A stretch of DNA of 64,000 bases. Source: Pseudalgibacter alginicilyticus (GTDB lineage: Bacteria; Bacteroidota; Bacteroidia; Flavobacteriales; Flavobacteriaceae). Location of the stretch: contig NZ_CP012898.1 of NCBI RefSeq assembly GCF_001310225.1, positions 1,612,001 through 1,676,000 on the forward strand. The letters run 5' to 3'. The notes under the pieces are model-generated. The model ran no database searches and had not been told where the DNA came from. It saw only the letters and a program-made list of their open reading frames with translations. Below, piece after piece: positions 1 through 7,726 of the stretch. The translations under genes and the position numbers were made by a program. The first letter of the stretch is position 1. Every line of letters begins with the position of its first letter.

Positions 1-574
1 AATCGGCAATTTTTGGTTTTGCAGAAGTTACTACCGATAACAATGTAGATTTTCCAGCATTAGGGAATCCTACTAAACCAACATCAGCAAGCACTTTAAG
101 TTCCATAGTAATGTGCCTTTCTTCTAGTGGCATACCAGGTTGTGCATAACGTGGTGTTTGATTGGTAGCTGTTTTAAAATGCCAGTTTCCTAAGCCCCCT
201 TTACCGCCTTGTGCTATGATTTTTTCTTCACCGTGCTCTGTAATTTCTAAAATAATATCGTTAGACTCGGTATCTCTTACAACTGTTCCCAAAGGCACAT
301 CTATATAAACATCTTCACCATCACTACCAAAACTTCTACTTTTAGAGCCATTTCCTCCATGCCCCGCACGAATATGTTTTTTAAATTTTAAATGAAGAAG
401 TGTCCAAAGGTTAGAATTTCCCCTAAGAATAACATGACCTCCACGACCACCATCACCACCATCGGGACCTCCTTTGGCAATGTACTTTTCGCGATGTAAA
501 TGCGAAGAGCCTTGACCACCTTTACCAGAGCTTACATACATTTTTACGTAGTCAACAAAGTTTCCTTCTGTCAT
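1..574 (-). CDS. obg: Obg GTPase, 3' part cut by window edge
   Basis: This is the N-terminal 191 residues of Obg, an essential GTPase of 50S ribosome assembly and stress control. The start ATG is the complement of 572-574 and the protein begins [14 protein letters not shown]. The glycine-rich Obg fold is visible ([12 protein letters not shown], then [13 protein letters not shown]), followed by the G1 P-loop GFPNAGKST near residue 170. The rest of the G domain lies before base 1. It reads in the same direction as the downstream hpt-adk gene, but a perfect hairpin lies between them. Family identity is certain. Confidence 0.95.
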   Translation of the reverse strand, partial: MTEGNFVDYVKMYVSSGKGGQGSSHLHREKYIAKGGPDGGDGGRGGHVILRGNSNLWTLLHLKFKKHIRAGHGGNGSKSRSFGSDGEDVYIDVPLGTVVRDTESNDIILEITEHGEEKIIAQGGKGGLGNWHFKTATNQTPRYAQPGMPLEERHITMELKVLADVGLVGFPNAGKSTLLSVVTSAKPKIAD

Positions 575-715
575 GTTCTTAAATATTAAACTTTAAATAA
601 TGAAAAAAAACAGTCCGTAGCCACTACTACTTCTGTTTTATTTCGTCTCCTCAGTGATTTTGGTTATAAAGTAATATACTTAAAACCTCAGCAATACTAT
701 TTGTTATTAAAAACC

Positions 716-744
716 AAAAAATCTTTTGTAACCAAAAGATTTTT
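716..744 (-). terminator. Hairpin terminator after hpt-adk
   Basis: A perfect 12-bp stem (AAAAATCTTTTG / CAAAAGATTTTT) with a 4-nt loop lies just past the hpt-adk stop. T-rich flanks on both sides mean it could work in either direction. It separates hpt-adk from obg. Confidence 0.65.
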
Positions 745-767
745 AAAATTTTAGCTTTCGCTATAAA

Positions 768-1877
768 TTATAGGTTATCTATCACACTACTTAATCGTAC
801 TGTAATATCCTCTATACTACCAACACCATCTACCCCAAAATATTTATCTTGAGCAGTATAGTAATCTTTTAAAATGGCTGTTTCGTTATAATAAACTTTT
901 ATTCTATTTCTAATTACAGCTTCATCAGCATCATCGGCACGACCACTTGTTTTTCCTCTTTCCAACAAACGTTTTACCAAAACTTCATCATCAACTTCCA
1001 AAGCAATCATTGCATTTATTTGCGAATCTTTACTGTCCATCAACTTATCTAAAGCATCTGCTTGGGCATTAGTACGTGGAAAGCCATCAAAAATAAATCC
1101 GTTAGCATCGGCATTTTTTTCAACTTCAGCATTCAACATATCAATAGTTACCTGATCTGGCACCAAAGCACCTTTATCAATATAAGATTTTGCCAGCATA
1201 CCTAAAGCAGTCTCATTTTTAATATTGAATCTAAAAACATCGCCAGTAGAAATATGTACAAGATTATACTTTTCTTTTAAAAATTCTGCTTGCGTTCCTT
1301 TTCCTGCTCCTGGAGGGCCAAATAGCACTAAATTTGTCATGTGTTGTGTTTCTTTAATTTGATAAATTTCTGGCAAATCCCTTCCCAGATTGTCATAGTC
1401 TAGCCCATAGCCCACTATAAATTTATCAGGAATTTCAATACCTATATAATGTAGTTTAAAATCTTTTTTATAAGCTTCGGGTTTATAAAATAAAGTGGCT
1501 ATTTGTAATAATTTTACCTTTTCATTTTCAAAAATCCGATGCACTTCTGCCAATGTCTTACCTGAATCAATAATATCTTCAAGAATAATAACAGTTCGTC
1601 CCGTCAAATCTTGGGTCAGCCCTATTAAACGCTGGATATCTTCACTTGATTTTACACCTTCATAAGACGCTAATTTTATAAAAGTGACTTCACAAGGTTT
1701 CGGGTATTTTTTAACAAAATCGCTTACAAACATAAACGAACCATTTAAAACACCTACAAACACAGGTATTTCATCCCCTATAGCTTCCAAAATTTCAGCA
1801 ACCATTCTTTCAACAGCAGCATCTATTTCTTGTGCAGAAATAAAAGGTTTAAAATATCTATCGTGAAGTTTTATCAC
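768..1877 (-). CDS. Bifunctional hypoxanthine phosphoribosyltransferase / adenylate kinase
   Basis: One uninterrupted frame joins an HPRT domain (about residues 1-178) to an adenylate kinase domain (about 180-369). HPRT salvages hypoxanthine or guanine with PRPP; its PRPP loop is visible as ILEDIIDSGKT. Adenylate kinase balances ATP, ADP and AMP; it begins at a Met (complement of 1338-1340) with P-loop GPPGAGKGT and has DGFPRT. The kinase part is about 190 residues, so it is the short-lid type without a zinc LID. I place the start at GTG 1877 (protein MIKLHDRYFKPF). The in-frame ATG at 1952 lies upstream of a TATCTTTG promoter box at 1901-1908 and would be untranscribed. To my knowledge this fusion occurs in other Flavobacteriaceae. 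It diverges from purK, another purine gene. Confidence 0.9.
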   Translation of the reverse strand: MIKLHDRYFKPFISAQEIDAAVERMVAEILEAIGDEIPVFVGVLNGSFMFVSDFVKKYPKPCEVTFIKLASYEGVKSSEDIQRLIGLTQDLTGRTVIILEDIIDSGKTLAEVHRIFENEKVKLLQIATLFYKPEAYKKDFKLHYIGIEIPDKFIVGYGLDYDNLGRDLPEIYQIKETQHMTNLVLFGPPGAGKGTQAEFLKEKYNLVHISTGDVFRFNIKNETALGMLAKSYIDKGALVPDQVTIDMLNAEVEKNADANGFIFDGFPRTNAQADALDKLMDSKDSQINAMIALEVDDEVLVKRLLERGKTSGRADDADEAVIRNRIKVYYNETAILKDYYTAQDKYFGVDGVGSIEDITVRLSSVIDNL

Positions 1878-1900
1878 TGGTTTTTTAATTTTTACGGTTG

Positions 1901-1908
1901 CAAAGATA
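1901..1908 (-). promoter_or_regulatory. -7 promoter box of hpt-adk
   Basis: TATCTTTG on the minus strand matches the Bacteroidota -7 consensus TAnnTTTG. It lies 24 nt before the GTG at 1877. No clear -33 TTG is present. It is the main argument for the shorter start of hpt-adk. Confidence 0.5.
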
Positions 1909-1972
1909 ATCAATAGATTGTCGAATCCCCATTTTTGATATACGATTTCCAAAGTAATTTGATATTAAAACG

Positions 1973-1980
1973 TATTTTTG
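1973..1980 (+). promoter_or_regulatory. -7 promoter box of purK
   Basis: TATTTTTG matches TAnnTTTG and ends 33 nt before the purK ATG. No well-spaced -33 TTG is visible. Confidence 0.45.
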
Positions 1981-2013
1981 TGTCTTAAAAATAGGTTTTA
2001 GCAAAAAAATAGT

Positions 2014-3168
2014 ATGAATTATTTTTCTTCAGATTTTAAACTCGGTATTCTTGGTGGTGGTCAATTGGGCAAAATGCTGCTTAATGATACCAGAAAATTT
2101 GACATTTACACTTGTGTTTTAGATGCTAGCAATGAAGCTCCTTGCAAAATAGCGAGTAATGAATTTCACCTTGGTGATTTAATGGATTACGATGCTGTTT
2201 ACAATTTTGGCAAACAAGTTGACGTACTTACTATTGAAATTGAAAATGTAAATGTAGATGCTTTAGAAACACTTGAAAAAGAAGGCATTAAAGTTTACCC
2301 ATCATCCAAGACACTTCGTACGATTCAAAATAAAGCAAAGCAAAAATTATTTTATGTAGATCATGATTTACCTACAGCCGATTTTTTGCGTTTTGCATAC
2401 CTTTCTGAAATTGAAGACACGATTAACAATGGTGGTCTAAAATTTCCTTTTGTTTGGAAAGCCGCTCAATTTGGCTACGATGGTAATGGTGTAAAAGTAG
2501 TGAGACAACTTTCAGATTTAGACCATTTACCAAAAGGCGAATGCATTGCTGAAACATTAGTGCCCTTTAAAAATGAATTAGCTGTTATTGTCGTCAGAAA
2601 TGCTTCGGGAGAGATTAAAACATTTCCAGTGGTTGAAATGGAATTTCATCCAGAAGCCAATCAGGTAGAATATGTTATTTGTCCAGCACGAATAGACGAT
2701 AAAGTTGCACAAAAAGCTATTGATATAGCCTTAAAAACATCAAAAGCTTTTAACCATGTAGGCTTATTAGCCGTTGAGATGTTTCAAACTGCAGACGATA
2801 AAATTTTAATAAACGAAGTAGCTCCACGACCACACAATTCCGGACATCAAAGTATTGAAGCAAGCTATACCTCACAATTTGAACAACACATAAGAGCCAT
2901 TTTAGATTTGCCTTTAGGACGTACCGATAGCAAGGTTGGTGGTGTGATGGTAAATTTGGTAGGAGCTGAAGGCCACACGGGCAATGTCATTTATGAAAAC
3001 ATTGAACATATCATGAACATGGATGGTGTAACGCCACATATTTACGGAAAAAAACAAACACGTCCATTTAGAAAAATGGGACATGTTACCATTGTCAATG
3101 AAGACTTAAATGAAGCAAGAAGAATTGCTGAAGCTGTTAAAAAATCGATTAAAGTAATAAGTGAATAA
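2014..3168 (+). CDS. purK: 5-(carboxyamino)imidazole ribonucleotide synthase PurK
   Basis: PurK is a 384-residue ATP-grasp enzyme that carboxylates AIR to N5-CAIR with ATP and bicarbonate in de novo purine synthesis. The N-terminal nucleotide-binding start KLGILGGGQLGKML, the ATP-grasp segment around FPFVWKAAQFGYDGNGV, and the metal-ligand region INEVAPRPHNSGH are all visible. Length is typical. PurE follows at once, so the two form the N5-CAIR branch as an operon. It is divergent from hpt-adk. Confidence 0.96.
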   Translation: MNYFSSDFKLGILGGGQLGKMLLNDTRKFDIYTCVLDASNEAPCKIASNEFHLGDLMDYDAVYNFGKQVDVLTIEIENVNVDALETLEKEGIKVYPSSKTLRTIQNKAKQKLFYVDHDLPTADFLRFAYLSEIEDTINNGGLKFPFVWKAAQFGYDGNGVKVVRQLSDLDHLPKGECIAETLVPFKNELAVIVVRNASGEIKTFPVVEMEFHPEANQVEYVICPARIDDKVAQKAIDIALKTSKAFNHVGLLAVEMFQTADDKILINEVAPRPHNSGHQSIEASYTSQFEQHIRAILDLPLGRTDSKVGGVMVNLVGAEGHTGNVIYENIEHIMNMDGVTPHIYGKKQTRPFRKMGHVTIVNEDLNEARRIAEAVKKSIKVISE

Positions 3169-3172
3169 AAAT

Positions 3173-3655
3173 ATGAGTAAAGTAGGAATCATCATGGGAA
3201 GTAAAAGCGATTTGCCAGTTATGCAAGACGCTATTGATATTTTAAAAGGGTTTGACATTGAGGTTGAAGTGGATATTGTATCAGCCCACCGTACTCCCGA
3301 AAAATTATTTGATTACGGCAAAAATGCACATATTAGAGGATTTTCTGTAATTATTGCAGGTGCTGGAGGTGCAGCACATTTACCAGGTATGATTGCTTCT
3401 TTATCTCCCCTACCAGTCATAGGTGTTCCCGTAAAAAGCAGTAATTCTATAGATGGATGGGACTCTGTTCTATCTATTCTACAAATGCCTGGAGGTGTTC
3501 CCGTTGCAACGGTGGCACTTAATGGTGCTAAAAATGCAGGCATATTAGCCGCTCAAATATTAGGCTCAAACAATGCCACAATTCTAAACAAAATCATAGC
3601 CTACAAAGAGGAGCTTAAAGCTGCGGTTATTAAAACGGCTAACGGCTTAAATTAA
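3173..3655 (+). CDS. purE: 5-(carboxyamino)imidazole ribonucleotide mutase PurE
   Basis: Class I PurE moves the carboxyl group of N5-CAIR to C4 to give CAIR. The motifs VGIIMGSKSDLPVM, SAHRTPE and the GAGGAAHLPG loop are visible in 160 residues. I use ATG 3173 rather than the in-frame GTG at 3161, which overlaps purK and adds four unconserved residues. It is co-transcribed with purK and ends at a strong terminator. Confidence 0.96.
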   Translation: MSKVGIIMGSKSDLPVMQDAIDILKGFDIEVEVDIVSAHRTPEKLFDYGKNAHIRGFSVIIAGAGGAAHLPGMIASLSPLPVIGVPVKSSNSIDGWDSVLSILQMPGGVPVATVALNGAKNAGILAAQILGSNNATILNKIIAYKEELKAAVIKTANGLN

Positions 3656-3682
3656 AAAACCCCGAATTTCTTCAGGGTTTTT
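3654..3682 (+). terminator. Rho-independent terminator of purKE
   Basis: An AAAAACCC / GGGTTTTT stem with a 12-nt loop overlaps the purE stop and ends in a T-run. Confidence 0.8.
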
Positions 3683-3756
3683 AGAGCTATTAAATAAATA
3701 GTTCTAGTTATGAGTTAGTCACTCTATAAAACAATTTGAAGCAAAAATAAACAATT

Positions 3757-3778
3757 TTTATTATGCGCGCATAATAAA
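3757..3778. promoter_or_regulatory. Perfect 22-bp palindrome upstream of M3 peptidase
   Basis: The sequence is self-complementary over all 22 bases, centred on TGCGCGCA with AT-rich arms. It sits 20 nt before the peptidase ATG. With no loop and no T-run it looks like a dimer-binding operator rather than a terminator. No regulator is known. Confidence 0.45.
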
Positions 3779-3798
3779 GTTAAAATATTTCTAAAATA

Positions 3799-5841
3799 AT
3801 GTCACAAAATATTCTTACATCTCCTTTTGACACCAATTTCAATACTGCCCCTTTTTCTAAAATAGCTAATGAAGACTACCTACCTGCGTTTAAAGCGTGT
3901 ATTAAACAAGCCAAAGCTGAAATTGACGCTATAGTAAATAACCCTGATGCTCCTAATTTTGAAAATACCATTGAAGCATTAGATTTTTCTGGTGAACAAT
4001 TAGATAGAATTTCAAGTATTTTTTTTAATTTAAATTCTGCAGAAACCAACGATAGCATTCAAAAAATAGCACAAGAGATATCACCACTACTATCCGAATT
4101 TAGTAATGATATTACTTTAAACGAGGGTTTATTTAAACGTGTAAAAGCTGTTTATGACTCTAGAAACGAATTAAATTTATCTACAGAACAAACAACTCTT
4201 TTAGATAAAAAATATAAAAGTTTTTCAAGAAATGGGGCCAACTTACCTGAAGATAAAAAACAAAAACTTCGAGATATTGATAAAAAACTAAGTCAGTTAA
4301 AATTAAAATTTGGAGAAAATGTATTAGCAGAAACAAACAAATTTGAAATGCTAATTACAGATAAAAATGATTTATCAGGTTTACCTGAAGGCGCCATAGA
4401 AGCAGCTAAACAATTAGCGGAATCTAAAGACAAAAATGGCTGGTTATTTACATTGGATTATCCAAGTTATATTCCTTTTGTAACCTATGCAGATAATCGT
4501 GAATTGCGAAAAAAAATAACATTAGCAGCAGGCAAAAAAGGTTTTAATAATGATGATTTAGACAATCAAAATATTGTTTTAGATATTGTAAAATTACGAC
4601 ATGCTCGTGCCCACTTGTTAGGTTATAAAACCCACGCACATTTTGTTTTAGAAGAACGCATGGCTAAGACTCCTGAAACGGTTTTAAACTTTTCAAATGA
4701 ATTGTTAGAAAAAGCAAAACCTGCTGCACAAGCTGAATTTGAAAACCTTGAAAAATTTGCCAAAGCATTAGATAATATTGACAGATTAGAAAAATGGGAT
4801 GGTGCCTATTATTCAGAAAAATTAAAGCAAAAACTATTTAGTCTTGATGATGAAAAACTGAAGCCTTATTTTAAATTAGAAAATGTAATTAATGGTGCAT
4901 TTACCATCGCTAAAAAATTATTCGATTTAGAGTTTGAAGAAATTGATTCTATTGATAAATACCATGAAGATGTATTAACTTATAAGGTAACCAACACTAA
5001 AGGAGATTTTATTGCTATTTTTTATGCTGATTTTTTCCCTAGACCAGGAAAACGAAATGGCGCTTGGATGACGGTTTACAAACCTCAATTTATAAAAGCT
5101 GGCGAGAATAGCAGGCCACACATATCAAATGTTTGCAATTTTACTAAGCCTACTAAAACGAAACCGTCTTTACTTACTTTTAATGAAGTAACAACTCTAT
5201 TTCACGAGTTTGGTCACGGTTTGCATGGCATGTTAGCCAACACCACTTACCCAAGTTTATCTGGTACCAATGTTTTTTGGGATTTTGTTGAATTACCAAG
5301 TCAGGTTATGGAAAATTGGTGCTACGAAAAAGAAGCCTTAAAACTATTTGCTACACATTTTGAAACAGGCGAATTGATTCCAATGGATTTGATTGAAAAA
5401 ATTAAAGAGTCCGCAACATTCCACCAAGGCATGCAAACGCTTAGACAATTAAGTTTCGGGCTGTTGGATATGAGTTGGCATGCTAATGAAAAACCTGAAA
5501 CTATTACAAATGTAAAAGCCTACGAAACCAAAGCCTTTAAAAACACAACGCTATATCCTGAAGTTGCAGAAAACTGTATGAGTACGGCCTTTTCTCATAT
5601 TTTTCAAGGCGGCTATTCCTCAGGCTATTATAGCTACAAGTGGGCTGAAGTTTTAGATGCTGATGCTTTTGAGTATTTTCAAGAAAAAGGCATTTTTAAT
5701 AAAGAAGTTGCTCTAAAATTTAAAGACCATGTACTATCGCAAGGAGGTACAGAAAACCCAATGACACTCTACAAACGTTTTAGGGGTCAAGAACCTCAAC
5801 CTGAAGCCTTGTTAAAACGTGCTGGGTTGTTAAAGCATTAA
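3799..5841 (+). CDS. M3 family zinc metallopeptidase (Dcp/OpdA-like)
   Basis: This 680-residue thimet-type oligopeptidase hydrolyses short peptides. The zinc site HEFGHGLHGML lies near residue 469, and the downstream helix FVELPSQVMENW supplies the third ligand Glu. Length equals that of peptidyl-dipeptidase Dcp and oligopeptidase A, and the local motif is intermediate between the two, so the exact subfamily is left open. No signal peptide is evident, so it is probably cytoplasmic and recycles peptides. It stands alone between the purKE terminator and an ECF sigma gene, with a palindrome in its 5' region. Confidence 0.92.
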   Translation: MSQNILTSPFDTNFNTAPFSKIANEDYLPAFKACIKQAKAEIDAIVNNPDAPNFENTIEALDFSGEQLDRISSIFFNLNSAETNDSIQKIAQEISPLLSEFSNDITLNEGLFKRVKAVYDSRNELNLSTEQTTLLDKKYKSFSRNGANLPEDKKQKLRDIDKKLSQLKLKFGENVLAETNKFEMLITDKNDLSGLPEGAIEAAKQLAESKDKNGWLFTLDYPSYIPFVTYADNRELRKKITLAAGKKGFNNDDLDNQNIVLDIVKLRHARAHLLGYKTHAHFVLEERMAKTPETVLNFSNELLEKAKPAAQAEFENLEKFAKALDNIDRLEKWDGAYYSEKLKQKLFSLDDEKLKPYFKLENVINGAFTIAKKLFDLEFEEIDSIDKYHEDVLTYKVTNTKGDFIAIFYADFFPRPGKRNGAWMTVYKPQFIKAGENSRPHISNVCNFTKPTKTKPSLLTFNEVTTLFHEFGHGLHGMLANTTYPSLSGTNVFWDFVELPSQVMENWCYEKEALKLFATHFETGELIPMDLIEKIKESATFHQGMQTLRQLSFGLLDMSWHANEKPETITNVKAYETKAFKNTTLYPEVAENCMSTAFSHIFQGGYSSGYYSYKWAEVLDADAFEYFQEKGIFNKEVALKFKDHVLSQGGTENPMTLYKRFRGQEPQPEALLKRAGLLKH

Positions 5842-5887
5842 ATTTATTCAACTTTTTACACTACTTTTGATATTAAATAACAACTAA

Positions 5888-6442
5888 ATGCCAGAACACA
5901 AAATTAATCCTAACCAGTGGATCGATTTATATTCAGATTACTTATTCAATTACACCATTTCACGTGTAAGTGATAAAGTAATAGCGCAAGATTTGGTTCA
6001 AGATACGTTTTTCGCAGGCCTAAAATCAATGAAAAATTTTAAAGGAGAAGCTAGCGAGCGTACATGGCTTATTTCAATATTGAAAAGAAAAATTATTGAC
6101 CATTATAGAAAAATAAATTCTACAAAAGGAAAAGCAGAGGTTCGCATTAATTATAATAGCGATACAGATTCTGAAGGAGATTGGCTTGAAGAACGCGTAG
6201 CAGACCCATTTGATAAAACGGCAGAAGACACCATTCAAAATAGCGAACTGGGCGATGCTATACTTGAATGTTTAAGTAAACTACCAAAAAAACAAGCTGA
6301 AGTTTTTAAAATGAAAACTATTTTAGAATATGAAACAGATGTTATTTGTAATGAACTGAATATTACTGCGTCTAACCTTTGGGTGATAATACATCGAGCA
6401 AGAACCTCTATGGCATCTTGCCTTGAAAAGAATTGGTTTTAA
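5888..6442 (+). CDS. ECF-type RNA polymerase sigma factor
   Basis: This is a 184-residue sigma-70 family factor with region 2 at about residues 10-80 (including DLVQDTFFAGLKSM) and region 4 at about 120-175 (LSKLPKKQAEVFKMK, then the helix-turn-helix). Regions 1 and 3 are absent, which defines the ECF group. The next gene starts 2 nt after its stop and encodes a small Cys/His protein that looks like a zinc-binding anti-sigma factor. A TACTTTTG box at 5872-5879 resembles a housekeeping -7 element and leaves almost no 5' leader. Confidence 0.92.
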   Translation: MPEHKINPNQWIDLYSDYLFNYTISRVSDKVIAQDLVQDTFFAGLKSMKNFKGEASERTWLISILKRKIIDHYRKINSTKGKAEVRINYNSDTDSEGDWLEERVADPFDKTAEDTIQNSELGDAILECLSKLPKKQAEVFKMKTILEYETDVICNELNITASNLWVIIHRARTSMASCLEKNWF

Positions 6443-6444
6443 TT

Positions 6445-6708
6445 ATGAGCAAACGTCGTAAATTTTTGATACCCTGTGATGAAGCAAATCGGGTTTGTGA
6501 CAAATCACAGTATGAAGAAGCCTCTTTATGGGAAAAAATAAAACTCAGCATTCATTTAATTTTTTGCAAATTTTGCAGAACATATTCTAAAAACAATGCT
6601 AAGTTAACTCACAAAATCAAAGAATCAAAAGTTGAATGCTTAGACAAAACATGTAAAGAATCAATGAAAAAAGATTTTGAAAAAGCTCTAAAAGATTACT
6701 CTAACTAA
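6445..6708 (+). CDS. Small zinc-finger protein, putative anti-sigma partner
   Basis: This 87-residue cytoplasmic protein contains HLIFCKFC, which fits the H-x3-C-x2-C pattern of zinc-binding anti-sigma domains, plus extra cysteines near the N-terminus (CDEANRVC) and in the tail (CLDKTC). No membrane segment follows the domain, so it would be a soluble ZAS-type regulator. Start ATG 6445 is preferred over an in-frame ATG at 6433 that overlaps the sigma gene. Function is inferred from motif and position. It converges on the next gene, overlapping by 4 bp. Confidence 0.75.
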   Translation: MSKRRKFLIPCDEANRVCDKSQYEEASLWEKIKLSIHLIFCKFCRTYSKNNAKLTHKIKESKVECLDKTCKESMKKDFEKALKDYSN

Positions 6709-7538
6709 GTAAACAAAAGTAATAATATCAACCATAAAACAGGGACTGCTTCCACCCAAAAAGCACTGTAGTAAGCCCCTTGCTCTTTTTTTGAAAACAA
6801 TAATAACAAAAAAGTCACTACTATAGTGGTTAATAAACTTAAGGTTTGAAATATGAGCGGTTGGCCTTTAAAACATTCTAAAAAAAACATTGCAGCCAAT
6901 AACATTCCTCCCAATAGCTTTGTTTTCTTAACACCAATTTCCTGAGGAATTGTACCTAATTTCAGGCTATCAAATTGCAAATCGCGTATTTCAAAAGGCA
7001 ACATTAAGACCAACACAAAAAGAAAACGTTGTATGGCTACAAGAAACACATCAGCACTCCAGATATAATCATTATTTATAATAGGCAAAAACACGGTAAC
7101 CCCTACCCAACTCAGGGCAATAATGTAAACCTTAACACCTACAATACTTCGTAAATTTTTATGCCCATTGGTACTTATTTTTTTTGGTAAATACGGCATC
7201 GCATAAAAAAAAGTAAGACATCCTAAAACAGCAATCCACAACAATGTATTAAAATGCAATTGCCATAAATAATAGCACATCAAACAAAAACATACAAAAG
7301 ATAAAACCTGAATCCATTTAAGCCCTACTGCTAAACGCCGATGGTAAAATTTAGCAATAGAAAAATACTTTACAAAATTGTACCCTGTGATAGAAGCATA
7401 AAAAACAAAAAGCACCATTGTTCTATCAAAAGGAATTTTAAACTCTATAAGCGTTATCCAAACCAATGAACAAACAGCTACTGCCACATGGATACTACTG
7501 GTAATATAAAAATTAAGCACGCGCTTTAAAAACTTCAT
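6705..7538 (-). CDS. UbiA-like polytopic membrane protein
   Basis: This 277-residue protein has seven to nine hydrophobic helices. The arrangement, with short polar loops and an acidic loop (LPFEIRDLQFDSLKLGTIPQ), recalls the second Asp-rich loop of UbiA prenyltransferases. The first canonical motif NDxxDxxxD is not evident (only YNFVKYFS), so catalytic activity is doubtful. It is transcribed alone, convergent with the sigma/anti-sigma pair. The family assignment is an inference. Confidence 0.7.
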   Translation of the reverse strand: MKFLKRVLNFYITSSIHVAVAVCSLVWITLIEFKIPFDRTMVLFVFYASITGYNFVKYFSIAKFYHRRLAVGLKWIQVLSFVCFCLMCYYLWQLHFNTLLWIAVLGCLTFFYAMPYLPKKISTNGHKNLRSIVGVKVYIIALSWVGVTVFLPIINNDYIWSADVFLVAIQRFLFVLVLMLPFEIRDLQFDSLKLGTIPQEIGVKKTKLLGGMLLAAMFFLECFKGQPLIFQTLSLLTTIVVTFLLLLFSKKEQGAYYSAFWVEAVPVLWLILLLLFT

Positions 7539-7692
7539 TTCACAAAAATAACTATTGCAGTTTGATTTTTAACTTAAAATAAAACAAGCGCTTTTTATGG
7601 AAAACTCAAGATAAAATTGCCAAGTGTTGATAAGGTTTTCAAATGGTTAAAAACTTTCATTTTATAAACCAAAAAAAGCATTACTTATTATT

Positions 7693-7700
7693 TAATTTTG
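7693..7700 (+). promoter_or_regulatory. -7 promoter box of gcvP
   Basis: TAATTTTG matches TAnnTTTG, 26 nt before the gcvP ATG. No -33 TTG at the usual distance. Confidence 0.45.
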
Positions 7701-7726
7701 CAAATTAAATTCAATCTTACATTTTA

